A stretch of DNA of 64,000 nucleotides from Smallanthus sonchifolius (GCA_023525975.1 CM042030.1:32048350-32112349); one strand, 5' to 3'; numbered from the stretch's first letter, positions 43,356 through 56,384 are shown. Notes: a model not told the origin generated them from the sequence alone. Numbers and translations: made by a program.

Positions 43356-46300
43356 ATGCCTCCTCGACGTGCAAACTCTAGCACTTCCAACCCGGATCTT
43401 GCTACCCTTCTTGCCCAGCTAGTGGGGCAAATGACCCAAGCCAATAACAACAGTGACGGGTCTCACAACATCCAAGGAAACGGTGGTACCAACCCGCCTC
43501 AATGCACGTTTAAGCACTTTAACTCGTGCAATCCTACAAAATTCTTCGGGACTGAAGGTGCTACCGGCCTACTGCAATGGTTTGAAAGCATGGAAAGCAC
43601 ATTCCTAAACAGTGACTGCCCTGATAACCTTCGGGTTCGCTATGCCACAAGTGTACTTCAAAAGAGAGCCCTCACCTGGTGGAACGGTGAGAAACGCACT
43701 CGTGGTGTTGAGGTTGCTACATCTTTATCATGGGATGATCTGAAGAAAGCCATGACTGATGAATTCTGTCCTCGAAATGAAATGAGGAAGCTCGAGACTG
43801 AGTTTTGGGATCTTGCCCAAGACAGCGGGGATAATCTGGCTTACACCACCTGATTTCAAGAGCTGAGCCTATTGGTGCCTCATATGATCACTCCCCTTGC
43901 TCGTGAAATTGAAAAGTACATAGGCGGGCTGCCTATGCAAATTCAAGATGCTGTGTTAGGAAGCAATCCTCCTACACTTGAAGCTGCTATCCGTCTATCC
44001 ACTACACTATTCGACAACCATGTCAAAGCCGGAACCTTAACAAGAAAGGGTTCCAAGAAGGTTGTCTCTACTCTTGCAGCCGTCAAAGATGTAAAACCCG
44101 AGTCTTCTAACCGCAACAAGAAATGAAAGGGTCGAAACTTCGCAGCCGTAACTCCCGCTGTACCTGCTATTCAAGTGGCCCCTTTGGGTCAAAACCCGAA
44201 ACCTTATTTGGGTCCAAATCCCCAATGCCAAACCTGCAAGTACCATCATCCTGCCAACTTACCATGCCGATTGTGTTCAAGCTGCGGACGATATGGACAC
44301 GTGGTCACTACTTGCCGTACCCGTCCTCCCGTCCATCAAGCTGCTCCAGCCAACCGTCCAATCTATCCGACACCTCTCAATGGTAGGGCATGTTACGAAT
44401 GTGGAGACCCAAACCATTTCCGTGATCGATGCCCAAAACTTCATCATCAAGGTGGTTCTCAAGGACGAGTGTTTAATATAAATGCTAATGAGGCTAAAGC
44501 AAACAATGACGTGATAAACGGTACGTTTCTCGTAAACAATCATTATGCGTCCATTTTATTTGATACCGGTGCCGATAGGAGTTTTGTGTCTCTTACCTTT
44601 GAATCTTGACTTGCTAAACAAAGAACGAAACTTGACAATTCTTACTCCGTGGAGATAGCAAACGGAAAATCTATTACTATAAATTCTGTTATCCGTGACT
44701 GCAATCTCGAGCTTAATAATCATGAATTCTCTATTGATCTCCTTCCAATGCAATTGGGAAGCTTCGATATTATAATTGGCATGGACTGGTTATCCAAGCA
44801 CCATGCCAAGGTTATTTGCTATGAAAAGTGCATTCGTATACCTCTCCCTTCGGGCGACACGTTAGTTATTTTCGGTGAAAAACCATGTCGTGGTCTTCAA
44901 CTCATGTCTTGCACATTGGCAAAAAAGTACCTACGGAAAAAGTACGTTGCCTTCTTGGCCCACGTAGTTGACACGAAAGACAAGGGTAAGAAATTGCAAG
45001 ATATTCCAATCATTCGAGACTTTCCCGAAGTATTCCTCGAGGATTTACCCGGCCTTCCTCCTCCTAGACAAGTAGAGTTTCATATTGACCTCGTGCCCGG
45101 AGCAACTCCCGTGGCAAAAGCTCCCTATCATCTTACACCTTCCGAGATGCAAGAGCTCGCAAGTCAATTACAAGAACTCTCATCCAAAGGATTCATCCGC
45201 CCAAGCCATTCACCTTGGGGCGCTCCCGTGCTGTTCGTAAAGAAAAATGATGGATCGTTTCGAATGTGCATCGATTATCGTGAACTCAACAAGCTTACAA
45301 TTAAGAACCGTTATCCTTTACCCCGTATCGACGATCTTTTCGATCAGCTTCAAGGTTCAACATGTTTCTCCAAGATTGACCTTCGTTCCGGATACCATCA
45401 ACTTCGTGTTCTCGATGAAGACATTCCGAAGACTGCCTTTCGGACTAGATATGGTCACTACGAGTTCATGGTCATGCCATTCGGTTTGACTAATGCACCT
45501 GTGGTCTTCATGGACCTCATGAACCGTGTATGCAAACCTTATTTGGACAAGTTCGTGATCGTTTTCATTGACGACATTCTCATCTATTCTAAAACGAAAG
45601 CGGAGCATGAACAACATCTTCGTTTAATTTTGGAACTCTTGAAGAAAGAACAACTATACGCCAAGTTCTCCAAGTGTGAATTCTGGCTAAATGAGGTTCA
45701 ATTTTTGGGACACATAGTCAACAATAAGGGAATTCATGTGGACCCGGCAAAGATCGAGGCGGTAAAGAATTGGAGTACTCCTAAGACTCCTACCGAAATT
45801 CGTTCATTCCTTGGACTAGCAGGTTACTATCGTCACTTCATCTCAAATTTCTCCAAGATTGCGGTTCCGCTCACTGCCTTGACTCACAAAGGTAAATCTT
45901 ACGAGTGGGGACCCAAGCAAGAGGAAGCTTTTCAAACTCTCAAGCACAAGCTCTGCAATGCTCCTATTCTAACTCTTCCTAGTGGTAATGACGACTTTGT
46001 CATTTATTGTGATGCATCCAACCAAGGTCTTGGTTGTGTTCTAATGAAACGTGGCCAAGTAATTGCATACGCATCACGTCAGCTCAAAATCCACGAGAAG
46101 AACTATACGACCCATGATCTCGAGCTTGGTGCTGTCGTTTTCGCCTTGAAAATTTGGAGACATTATCTTTATGGCACCAAATGCGTGGTTTTCACCGACC
46201 ACAAAAGTCTCCAACATATTTTCAATCAAAAAGAGCTTAATATGAGGCAACGACGATGGGTTGAACTTCTTAACGACTACGACTGCGAGATTCGCTACCA

Positions 46301-47810
46301 CCCCGGCAAAGCAAATGTTGTAGCCGACGCCTTGAGTCGTAAAGAATGTATCATGCTTCATAGTGTTTGTATTCATAACGATATCCAAGCCCGTATTCTT
46401 CAAGCACAACACACCTCGGTTACCGAGGGAAAAATGTATCAAGAGATGGCATGTGGTGTAAAACTCTTATTAGAAACCAAAGCCAACGGCTTATTGTATT
46501 ACTTGGACCGTATCTGGGTTCCCGATCGCGACGACCTTCGTATATTTTTGATGAACAAGTCCCACAAAACTCGATATTCGGTACATCCCGGAGCTGATAA
46601 GATGTACATGGGTCTTCGTCAGCAATATTGGTGGCCCGGCATGAAAATGGATATTGCCCTCTTTGTGGCAAAATGCTTAACTTGTTCTAAAGTGAAGGCC
46701 GAACACCAAAAGCCTTCCGGACTCCTCGAACAACCAGAAATTCCCATGTGGAAGTGGGAGAACCTTGCTATGGACTTCATCACCAAACTTCCACGCACTT
46801 CTAGTGGGCACTATAGTATCTGGGTTATTATCGACCGACTTACAAAGTCTGCTCATTTCTTGCCTATTCGTGAGGACTATCGAGTCGAGAAATTGGCTCG
46901 GATCTACATAGATGAAATTGTGAGTCGTCACGGAATCCCTTTGAGCATCATCTCCGATCGTGATTCGCGTTTTACTTCTCGATTTTGGCAATCATTACAA
47001 TCTGCGCTTGGTACTTGTTTGAATTTAAGTACGGCTTACCATCCCCAAACTGATGGACAAACCGAGCGAACAATCCAAACTCTCGAGGATATGCTTAGAG
47101 CTTGTGTCATTGACTTTGGTGGCAATTGGAATTCTCACCTACCACTGATCGAATTTTCCTACAACAACAACTACCACACAAGTATTAACATGGCACAGTT
47201 TGAAGCTCTTTATGGACGGAAATGTCGTTCACCGATTTGTTGGAACGAAATTGGTGAAGCACAAATCACCGGTCCCGAGCTTATCCAAGAGACCACTAAT
47301 AAAATCTCTCTTATCCGTGACAACATTCGAGTAGCAAGGAGTCGGCAAAAGAGCTATGCCGATAAAAGACGAAAACCCTTGGAATTTCAAGTTGGGGATA
47401 TGGTTCTCCTAAAGGTATCACCTTGGAAAGGCGTAGTCCGATTTGGAAAGAAAGGAAAACTTACACCTCGATATGTGGGTCCATTCAAGATACTCGAAAG
47501 GGTAGGAAAAGTGGCTTACAAACACGATCTTCCTTCAAAACTCAACAACGTTCATCCAACCTTTCATGTATCTAATTTGAAAAAGTGTCTAGCCGACGAA
47601 AATCTCCACATCCCTTTTGATGAAGTGCGTGTTGACGAGAAAATGCACATTGTTGAAAAACCCGTGGAAATCATGGACCGAGAAGTCAAGAAACTCAAGC
47701 GTAGCAGCATCCCCATTGTCAAGGTCCGTTGGGAGTCTAAACATGGACCCGAGTTCACTTGGGAACGTGAAGACCAAATGAAGACCAAATATCCGCATCT
47801 CTTTTCATAG
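43356..47810 (+). pseudogene. gag-pol: Tek-3 gag-pol polyprotein
   Basis: One frame of 1484 codons from ATG 43356 to 47810, same domain order as Tek-2: gag with CCHC knuckle (CYECGDPNHFRDRC), protease FDTGADRSF, RT with VIVFIDDIL, RNase H, integrase (HHCC, MDFITKL, SDRDSRF, HPQTDGQTE) and a C-terminal chromodomain-like segment. Three TGA codons (43851-43853, 44124-44126 and near 44607) each stand where Arg (CGA) is expected. No frameshift is apparent. The 1053-codon part from 44649 is open. Confidence 0.96.
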
Positions 47811-47825
47811 CCTCTATTAATTGAA

Positions 47826-47858
47826 TTTCGGGGCGAAATTCCTTTAACATGGGGAGAC
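47826..47858 (+). promoter_or_regulatory. Tek-3 pre-PPT palindrome and polypurine tract
   Basis: TTTCGGGGCGAAA (47826-47838), then ATGGGGAGAC abutting the 3' LTR at 47859. Confidence 0.85.
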
Positions 47859-50387
47859 TGTGACATTCCGGATTTTTATTCACGCATTTGTAATATATAT
47901 ATCATGTAATCATTTTCAACTAAATGAAATGCAAGTGTTTTTATTTAATTTTGTACAAAATATATATTTATTTTATGGATTTAAAATAATTAAAATTTTA
48001 TACGTTTTAAACTTATATAAAAATCTAAATTAAAAAGGCTTATATATAAAATAAGATAACCTATTTAAATAAAATATTTAACTTTTATAAAAATATTTAT
48101 AATAATAATAATAATATAAATTTATAAAATAAAATTTAAAATTAAAAAGAAATTTAATTAGTTTAAAAAGTTGAGGGGACTGTTTTGAAATTTTTCAAAC
48201 TAAAAGGTTTTAAACCGAAAACCGGTTAAGGGACTAAACCTGGCCAAATCAAACCACAAGGACCCATCCGTAATTATCTCAGGGACTTTATTTAAACAGA
48301 AACAAACTTCAGGGACCATTTCTGCCAAATCCCAATTCGCATTTCCGGTTGTCTCCCCCAGTGACCGGCGGTCCAAGCCATTTTCCGGCGACTCCTCGAC
48401 ACGTCTGTCCCCTGCAACTCGACAGCCGAAATTGGTCTCCCTGACCTCGTCGTCCCCACGCGAACAATAGCCCTCGACCAATTTGTCTCCCCGACATACA
48501 GAAAGACTGATCGTGTTTGTGGCCGAAAGTCCACGCCACGAATTCGGCCCCGACAGTCAACCTCCATGCCTGCATGATGGCTCGACAGTTTTGTCTCGTC
48601 CAGACGAGTGTTGGGACATGATCAATTGCCTGTCTCATTATCGGGATCGAGCTCGACTATAAAAAGACATTACCGAACCTGCTCGAGCTCGCCATCCCCT
48701 CTCCACCCACTCTCACTCAAAATTGAAACTACCATTGTGTTCGTCGTCTCCGAGAGAAGCTGTGACCAGAATATCAGAGTCTAATTCCATCCCGAAGTTT
48801 GATTCCCATTCTTGACATTCTCGGATTTAGGACCCCTGCCAACCAGACCCTTCGCGACCAGGTTCGAGCCTCAAATTGGTTCTGTTATCTTCTATTATCA
48901 ACAGGCAATCTATCCCAATCGAAAACTCGGCCTCAGACCATCGATCACCGGGCAAACCAATATCCTCGGACACTAGTTTGTCGGTTGCCGAGAACCAGCG
49001 ACCAATTCGCATATGTGTTATGTATTAAACATCACACACATAACCAGCGATGGGCGATAGCCCGGCTGGTTATGCGCGTGTGTGTTTCGGTTGTAGGTCG
49101 CGGGTTCGATTCTTGTGGCCTCCGGCCCAACCCAAATTTTTTCTGTTTTTTTTTATTTATTTATTTTATCATATTTTAATATTTTTCCTATACAATGAAA
49201 ACTATTACGAGTTGGTTGACTCGTTCGTTTATCTTGGAAACAAGTAAACCATTTTTTTCGTCACACATATTTAACCCGTCAAAGTTTTAAAATAATAAAT
49301 GACAAACCCTATATTTTATAAACTTGTTTAAATAAGTTTTAATTCATAAAAGAAAGTATATATAAATAATAATGATAAAATAAATAAACAAAATAGAAAT
49401 TTTTATAAAAATAATATTTACTCGTTTAAAAATATAAATATTTAACAAGATTAAATATATATTTTTAGATGTTAAATTTTACTAAAAATCATTATTATTT
49501 TACTACAATATTTTATACAAATAATTTTAAGAAATGTTATTATAAACCTATACACATTTAAATACGAATACACATATACAAACATACAATAATACATATT
49601 TATCTACATAGGATTTCATCGTGCTTAGTTTTCAACATCCTTATCACCCGCACTCGTGGATTAAAACATCCGCTAGCAAGGTGAGTTACATAGCCCCTAT
49701 TTTACATTTTTGCACATTTTGGGGTGAAACATTATACATGCTACTCACATTGTTTATACGTGTTATACATGTGGACTATATGCTTATTATCTTGGATGTA
49801 CATACATTTAAACACAAGAAAACCAACAGTAATATTAATAGATCTATTGTGCCTGACCAGCCCACCCGGTTAGGGTGTTTATTACTGCATACTCGGATAT
49901 AGCCGCGTGTTATATTCAAACATACCGGATATAGTGGGTAACTATATTCAAACATACCTGACTTAGCTGTTGTGCTTTGTTCAAGCGCGTCAATCAAGGT
50001 TTGAATTGTGATTAGATAAATGATACACCATATATATACTATGTTTAACAAGATAAACAATGAGTTGCAAAATGTTTTTATCTACTACTTATCGGAACTA
50101 CAAAAACCTATGTACTCACCAACTTTTTAGTTGACACTTGATTTAAATAATGTTTCAGGTTTGGATATGTGATTGCTTGCCGAAGATTCCTCCACTTAAG
50201 AACTATGGACCTAGTTAAATAAATCAATGTTTTGAACTAGACTAGGTTATTTGAAATGTATTGTATTTGGATCTTTGTTGTCTTTAAATTTAATTAATGA
50301 ATTATGCAACATTTTAGTTATCATGTGCTTTTGAACAATCATTCCATTGTCGGCCTCGATGATTCCGTCATCAGTCGGGGTGTGACA
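47859..50387 (+). repeat. 3' LTR of Tek-3
   Basis: 2529 bp, a few percent different from the 5' LTR by eye. Holds the second SINE-like module (A box 49058-49069, B box from 49103) and the second predicted intron (49681-50158). Confidence 0.94.
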
Positions 50388-50392
50388 TATGT

Positions 50393-51090
50393 CAGGTAGA
50401 CACATATATCAGATTATGATGTTGAGTTCGAAATATAACAACCGTTGGTTGTCCCCTGTGTATAGTTATAAAATACGTCGTAGACTTAGCAATTGTACTT
50501 TAGAATATTCATAAGTATTCAATCCGTTCAAGGATCTTGAGTCAGCATAGTGATGCTAAGTTCTTGAGTTAACACATAAGTGTTGAATAGCTGTGAAAAT
50601 TTTAAATCGTGGGCCAAGCCAGAATAACGTGGGCCAAGCTAGAATAACGTGGGCCTAGCTAGAATAACGTGGGCCAAGCCAGACTTAAGTTAGCATGAAA
50701 ATGCTAAAAACCTTAGGAGTAACACGTGTGTTACTATCGTAGCATTCAATATATAGCCAACAATGAAGAAATTATCAGCCACTGTTACATGGACTGGTCG
50801 CACCACCTTGAACTATTCTTGAATATCGTGCGCTACAGGCGGAGTGTTTAAACTCAATACTTAGAAAGGTGAAAACCTTTAAACCTTAGAAGGTATGCAG
50901 GATACCTTAACTTGGGAGAGATGGCCAATCTCTTTCTTCTATCAGGATCCCTGGAGATACTTCCTGCAACACAGGAAATCTTGGTGAAGGTCTCCGACGC
51001 TCAAGTCAGTACTTCAATCAAGTGTAATAAATGTAAGAATAATCAAGGATAGAAGACGTACCAGTTTCAGTCAGAACATAAGTTTTAAAC
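50393..51090 (-). other. Tat region downstream of integrase, with 20-bp tandem repeat
   Basis: No gene recognised. At 50609-50683 there are nearly four copies of a 20-bp unit around GTGGGCCAAGCCAGAATAAC. The rest is unremarkable. Confidence 0.65.
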
Positions 51091-52283
51091 TTACATAAAG
51101 TAGGTTTTGAGATGGATAGCGTTCCAGGATCTTGGCAGCATATCTCCTTCCATAGTAGCCAACCAATAGGCACCCTTGCCTGCTTTAGAGTCAATTAAGT
51201 ACGGGCCTTCCCACTTTGGTGCAAGCTTTCCATCACTAGGATCGGTAGTATTTTGAAACACCTTTCTTAATACAAGATCACCCACTTGGAATCTTCTAAT
51301 CCTTATGTTTTTGTTATAAGACTTCACCATCCTTTGTTAATAAGCTGCAATGCGAACTTTGGCAAGATCCCTGAGCTCATCCATGGTGTCGAGATCCTGG
51401 GTAAGAGCTTCTTAAAAGTTGGTTCTGGCAGTAGGGATAACCATCTCTGTCCGGATCATTGCTTCAGTTCCAAACACCAAGGAGAATGGAGTCTGCCCTG
51501 TCGCGTTCTTCGTGGTTGTCCTATCAGCCCAAAGTATAAACGGTAGCTCTTCAACCCATCTTCCTTTCTTTGCTCCCAATCTCTTCTTGAGGTTGTTGAC
51601 GATGATCTTGTTACTATATTCCGCTTGTCCGTTGGCTTGAGGATGTACTGGGGTAGAAGTTATCATTTTAATTCCCCAACAGGCACAAAAGTCAGTTGTT
51701 CTCTTGCAATGAACTGAGATCCATTATCACATACTATCTCTACCGGGATCCCAAATCTAGTCAGGATATTGCGCTTGATGAATGAGATGACTTCTTTTTC
51801 TCTGACTTGGACAAATGCCTCAGCTTCAATCCACTTGGAGAAGTAATATGTCATTGCTAGCATAAAGACCTTTCCTCATGGTGCCTTGGGAAGTTTGCCA
51901 ACTATATCCATTCCCCATTTCATGAATGGCAATGGAGAGATAATTGGATATAAAGTTTCGGCCTGTTGATGGAGTATGTTGTTGTGTCTTTGGCAAGCGT
52001 CACATTTTTGGGAATAACCTACAATATCTTTCCTCATGGTAGGCCAGCAATATCCTGTCCTCATGATCCTTATAAATTGCGCTCTGTCACTGGTGTGATT
52101 ACCACAATCTCCTTCGTGTAGATCTCTCAGGACTTCACGTGCTTCAGGATCCTCCAAGCATCTTAAGTATAGGCCTGCAATTGATTTTCTATACAAAACA
52201 TTCGAAAAAATTATCAAACGAGACATCCTCATGCGGGAAGCCTTGTGGTTCTTTTCATCACTTGGGATCTCACCATCCTGCAA
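51091..52283 (-). pseudogene. pol: Tat integrase
   Basis: On the minus strand: zinc-binding part (HEGDCGNHT...CDACQRH), core motifs MKWGMDIVGKLP, FSKWIEAEAF, VCDNGSQF and HPQANGQAE, then YNKNIRIRRFQVGDLVLRKV and a C-terminal GPY-like end. It is broken into four frames, at about 51870, 51665 and 51340-51410. It would insert the cDNA; this copy is inactive. Confidence 0.9.
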
Positions 52284-52299
52284 GTATTTATTAATAGGT

Positions 52300-53800
52300 G
52301 AAATCCAGGATCCTGGAATAGGTTCAAGATCCCGAATGTCTGCTTCTTCTTCAGTGTTGGATACTTCATTTACCTTTTCGATTGTTGGGCATAGAATGTG
52401 TATGATAGGTATTTTAGTACCTTCTGGTATTCTAAGAGCTGAACAAGGTTTGCTAAGGCATCGGCCTCAGTGTTATCTTCTCTAGGCACCTGTGTAATTG
52501 TAGGTCCTCATGGCGCTTCTACAGATCGATCTCGTGATAAGACGTGACGTTAACTCGGAGTGCGGAATCCAACGAATCAACATTTATATGCATAAAAAAC
52601 AATGTAAACAATCATTTAAATAACATTCTCAATTGTATTCCAAATCATAGTAGAGTTTACAGACTCAATCAGATAATTCTCTGTTCTGTTTCTCTGTTAC
52701 GACTGACTCCGTAAACACACATATATATAATCATCTGACCTGCTATAAGCGAACTTATTAAGTTCGCCTCTAACAGACTAAGCGAACTTAACAAGTTCGC
52801 CTCAGATAGACTTAAGCGAACTTATTAAGTTCGACTCTGTTAGACCAGGCGAACTTAACAAGTTCGCCTTTAGGTAAACTTGAATAAACACTTAGTGACT
52901 TTTACATAACAAAAACATAAAGACATAAGATCTAACTATTACAAGCTTTTGTCATTACAAACTATCTCCTAACAGTAATGTTAAAAGTTTCGAATTCCAT
53001 GGATAATTGCTTAACTATTGTGAGATATTTGGCTAGCTTCTCGCCTTTTATTGCATATGAACCATTGAAAGGATTAGAAATTAACAATAAGTCTACATGT
53101 ACTTGATCTTGATATCCCTGGCTAATTATAATCCTGCAATTAACGCCTCATACTCTGCTTCATTATTCGTAGCCTGGAACTCACAGCTTATGGATTGGGG
53201 TAATATGTCCCCTTGTGTCGATTTTAGTATGATTCCTGACCTGTCCCTTTTACATTTGATGCACCATCAGTGAATAAGGTCCATTCGTCCTTCGACTCTT
53301 CTAGTTGTTGGACTTCGAGGTCCGCTTCATGTTGGATATCACTGCTGAAATCAGCCTCAAAGTCCGCCAGTGCCTGAGACTTGATTGTTGTTCTAGGTTC
53401 ATATATTAGGTCATAGGCGCTGAGTTTGACTGACCATTTCGCCATCCTTCCTGACATCTCTGGTTTTCTTAAGACACACTTAATAGGATAATTAGTTTTA
53501 ACATGAATAGTATGAGTTTCAAAATAATGTCTAAGTTTAGTTGATGCCATTATTAAAGCTAAAATTAATTTTTCTAAATGAGAGTACTTGGTTTCCGCTG
53601 GTAGCAAACTTTTACTTACATAGTATACCGGATGTTGTTGCCCCTCTTGATCCCTGACTAGTACAGCACTTACGATGCTTTGGGATACTGCCAAGTATAG
53701 GGATAATGGTTCTTCGTCTTCTGGTTTCATTAATAGAGGAGCTGATGACAAGTATTCTTTCAGTGATTGGAGTGCTCGTTCATGCTTCTCTTCCCATTCG
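52300..53800 (-). pseudogene. pol: Tat RNase H and second (archaeal-like) RNase H, split by a solo LTR
   Basis: The first RNase H (LYLAVSQSIVSAVLVR, YYVSKSLLPAETKYSHLEKL) runs from about 53751; a second RNase H starts WTLFTDGASN near 53270 and includes NNEAEYEALIAGL near 53150. It is interrupted by the Cop-E solo LTR and resumes at about 52498 with QVPREDNTEADALANL. Duplicate RNase H domains are a Tat-lineage trait. Several stops. Confidence 0.85.
52499..52974 (-). mobile_element. Solo LTR of Cop-E family in Tat
   Basis: 476 bp, reversed TGTTAGGAG...CCTACA with a perfect GTAAT TSD (52494-52498 and 52975-52979). It carries four GCGAACTT palindromes (52747-52870) and a TATA region (52722-52733 reversed). 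Confidence 0.96.
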
Positions 53801-53802
53801 AA

Positions 53803-54332
53803 TCATTTGTTCTTCCTCAGGATGTCGTAGAAATCTTTGCACCTTTCTGAGGATCTCGATATGAACCTGTTGAGTGCTGCTACCTTGTTGGTTAGTCTCT
53901 CGACATCCTTGGTGTTTGCTAGGGATTTCAGATTGATGATCGCTTTGATTTGTTCTGGACTAGCTTCTATTCCTCTCTTGGTCACCATGTATCCCAAGAA
54001 CTTTCCTGGCCCAACTCCGAAGTGACATTTCAAATCAGCTTCATATTATATTGGTCCAGGATGTCAAATGTGTCTCTGAGATCCCTGAGATGATCCTCAG
54101 CTTTCTTTGATTTTATCACCATATCATCTATGTAGACTTCCATAGTGTCCCCAATCTTGTCTTTGAACATCATATTTACCAGTCTCTGATATGTGACACC
54201 TACATTTTTAAGACCAAATGGCATAGCTGTGTAGTAATAAATACCTGTCGGAGTCATGAACATCGTTTCTTCCTGATCCGATGGTTCCATTTGGATCTGT
54301 TGAAATCCTGAAGATGCATCCATAAAAGTCAT
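53803..54332 (-). pseudogene. pol: Tat reverse transcriptase, N-terminally truncated
   Basis: MTFMDASSGFQQIQM, MPFGLKNVGVTYQRLVN and the catalytic VYIDDMVIKSK are present, then a frame change near 54030 and the connection domain (FLGYMVTKRGIEASPEQIKAI). The fingers region and protease are missing because gag is fused to RT at about 54333. Confidence 0.9.
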
Positions 54333-54937
54333 TTATAAGCAGTCTTTCTTTAGGTCCAAAGGAATGGGGTTTATCTCCATCCGTTCCCTGTACTGCGTGA
54401 CGTGCTCCTCAGGATCTATAGTTCCATCGTACAACTTCATTTTAGGAGTCTGGAAGCGCTTAGGGATCTCAGCATCACATAACGTGGAGCGAATCTGGAG
54501 ATCCTGTGATAGGTAGAGGACATCTTCGGTATAGGTTGGACCACACCTGGTACACTGGAGAGATCATTTCTCTCAACTTCTTTAACTCCTTGGCTATAGA
54601 CCTAGTGATTCATGTCTCCTGCACAAATTCGTTAGTATCCAAAAATTGATTGAATGTGTTACCATTCTCAGGATTTCAGAACGATGATCCCAGAGTAACT
54701 CCAAGATCCTGATTAGTCGTAACTCTAACAGCCGGGGTAGGGCCAACTGCAGTGATCCCTGTTTGCATGGGAAGAAAGTCTCCCTTATGGATTCCCAGGG
54801 ATCCTGAATAGTTAAAATCCAAGATCCTTGGTTGCAGCGGGGTCGTCATCTCCACTTGTTTGTTCGATTCCTTAACCTTCTCAATCTCCCGAAACAACGC
54901 TTGGGTAGTCTTCCTCTGTTTTTCCATTTGTTGTTTC

Positions 54938-55472
54938 TGTAGAAGCATGTTTTGTAACTATAGATTAAATTCTATGTATCGGGGTACGTGGCTAGTACGC
55001 AGGAGGGTGTTCCTGAGTACTTAGCCTGCACACCAGTTTGATCCTGCGTACTTAGTAAGTACGCAAGGCTTTTGCCTTGCGTACTTGTCAAGTACGCATG
55101 ACCAAACCATGTGTAGTTAGTAAGTACGCAAGGCTTTTGCCTTACGTACTTTTCAAGTACGCAGGTAGTGTTCCTTCCCCTATAAATAGAAGACTTGTCT
55201 TCATTTGTAGGTGGAACTTCTGGAACAAGGTCAAGAGGTGTCCGGGTCAGGAAGAGCTCTCCCGACCCCTGGACCGTGAGCTTAGATGAAAGATGTGTGC
55301 TCCTTCGGTATGTAGTCTGTAATACGGGATGACTTCTATGTTATGGATTACGTTTCGTTTCATTATCTTTTGTCTTTGTTCGTGTTTTCTCTGTCTCGTT
55401 TCTTGGTTCCCACACAAATCACAAAACAGGTCCGTGTAAATCCGCTGCGCGACGAGGCTCCCGGGACCAATA
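54938..55472 (+). mobile_element. Solo C-type LTR in Tat gag
   Basis: 535 bp, TGTAGAAGC to GGGACCAATA, with a perfect GTTTC TSD (54933-54937 and 55473-55477). The terminal TA instead of CA is probably a mutation. A GCGTACTT palindrome array (55041-55165) lies upstream of TATAAATA at 55181-55188. It is the intact reference for the fragments in the C-element. Confidence 0.88.
55041..55165 (+). repeat. GCGTACTT palindrome array in C-type solo LTR
   Basis: Four units of GCGTACTT-NNN-AAGTACGC about 32-34 bp apart with AAGGCTTTTGCCTT between units; one unit is decayed (GTGTAGTT). Confidence 0.92.
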
Positions 55473-55755
55473 GTTTCATCTCCGAGAATAGATCGAGGAT
55501 ATCATTGTTTGATACGATCACAGGTCCACCAACAGGTATTACGGATCCCGAAAAACCCGCAGGAGTAGTTTTCTTCGGTTGATTAACACTTTTTTGAAAT
55601 GGAGGAGGAGAAATAGGGTTGACCAACCTAGAGCTCGAAGACTTAGTAGAAACATAATAATTTTTGGATTGGGATGACATCTTTGAAATCAGTTTCGAAA
55701 GAAAGTGATTGAACACAAACTTTAGTAAATATTTGAAGATGAAAAGCACCACTAG

Positions 55756-55771
55756 CCCACGGTGGGCGCCA
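55756..55771 (-). promoter_or_regulatory. Primer-binding site of Tat
   Basis: TGGCGCCCACCGTGGG on the minus strand, three bases inside the 5' LTR. This type of primer site is used by Tat/Ogre-like elements. Confidence 0.9.
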
Positions 55772-55774
55772 AAT

Positions 55775-56384
55775 TGTTTTAGGTAAATATTATTTAAACT
55801 AACTTTGTAACCAAATGTCGTAAGTGAGGTAGTGTGCTTGTAAAATCAATGTGAAACAATACAAAAACGTATAGAGTGACACGGTTGTTTACGAGGAAAG
55901 CCCTTGATCGTTCAAGATCTCCGGCATAAAACCTCGGGAGGTGACAATCGAAACCTGCCTCGTTTCTTCAATAAACGATAAAGAATTACAAGTGTTGAGC
56001 AGCAAATGATCGAATACTAAGTGTTACAGAGCTTCTCGCGAGTGTTTGGTAATGCTAAGTGAATTGTGTGTGTTGCTAATCGATCAAGCCGCTGATTAAA
56101 TATAGAAAATGATCCTAACTAACTTTTCGAGGATCCCGGAGCTTTACTCGGTCTTCAAATATGACCGTTGTTGAGCTTCTCTCGCAAGTTTGATACGTCT
56201 TCTTTGACTTCTCATCCGATTCTTCAGGGACAAAACAAGTCAACACGTTTTACCTGCGTATATAAAAGAAATAGAGGACAAATAGCCGTTAGTAGGATTA
56301 ATATTTAGGATACCGAAGTTACCAGGATCTTGGATTCTGGATCATGCATCATTCAGGATCCTGCTTGAGATTTAACCCATAACA
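55775..56384 (-). repeat. 5' LTR of Tat
   Basis: 610 bp, pairs with 36907-37516. No palindrome array was seen in it. Confidence 0.94.

Larger units (their letters stand above)
39908..50387 (+). mobile_element. Tek-3: Tekay/Del-type Ty3/gypsy element
   Basis: 10,480 bp with LTRs of 2536 and 2529 bp (TGTGACATTCC...GTGTGACA), primer site, single-frame gag-pol, pre-PPT palindrome and PPT. TSD TAAGT/TATGT (four of five). Structurally complete, but gag-pol has three nonsense codons. Related to Tek-2 in pol but with different LTRs. Confidence 0.94.
54333..55700 (-). pseudogene. gag: Tat gag, internally deleted and split by a solo LTR
   Basis: ATG near 55680 (MSSQSKNYYVS). The N-terminal part runs to the LTR at 55472, resumes at 54932 with KQQMEKQRKTTQALFREIE, and the conserved gag segment KLYDGTIDPEEHVTQYRERM lies at about 54370-54430. 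About 12 codons further it is directly followed by RT sequence, so the end of gag, protease and the RT start are deleted. Frame changes occur near 54680. Confidence 0.82.
36907..56384 (-). mobile_element. Tat-lineage Ty3/gypsy element with three nested insertions
   Basis: LTRs of 610 bp each (TGTTATGGGT...CCCAAAACA on the minus strand), a perfect ATCAT TSD (36902-36906 and 56385-56389) and a TGGCGCCCACCG primer site. On the minus strand: gag, deletion, RT, RNase H, second RNase H, integrase, then a non-coding part and an antisense ORF near the 3' LTR. Dual RNase H and the antisense ORF are Tat-lineage traits. Holds Tek-3, a Cop-E solo LTR and a C-type solo LTR. Its LTRs differ by about 5% by eye, so it is older than Tek-2 or Cop-D. 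Confidence 0.93.

Noticed and set aside
44649..47810. A functional 1053-codon pol in Tek-3
   Set aside because: Although open, it is the downstream part of one gag-pol frame with three upstream nonsense codons; no independent start is expected.
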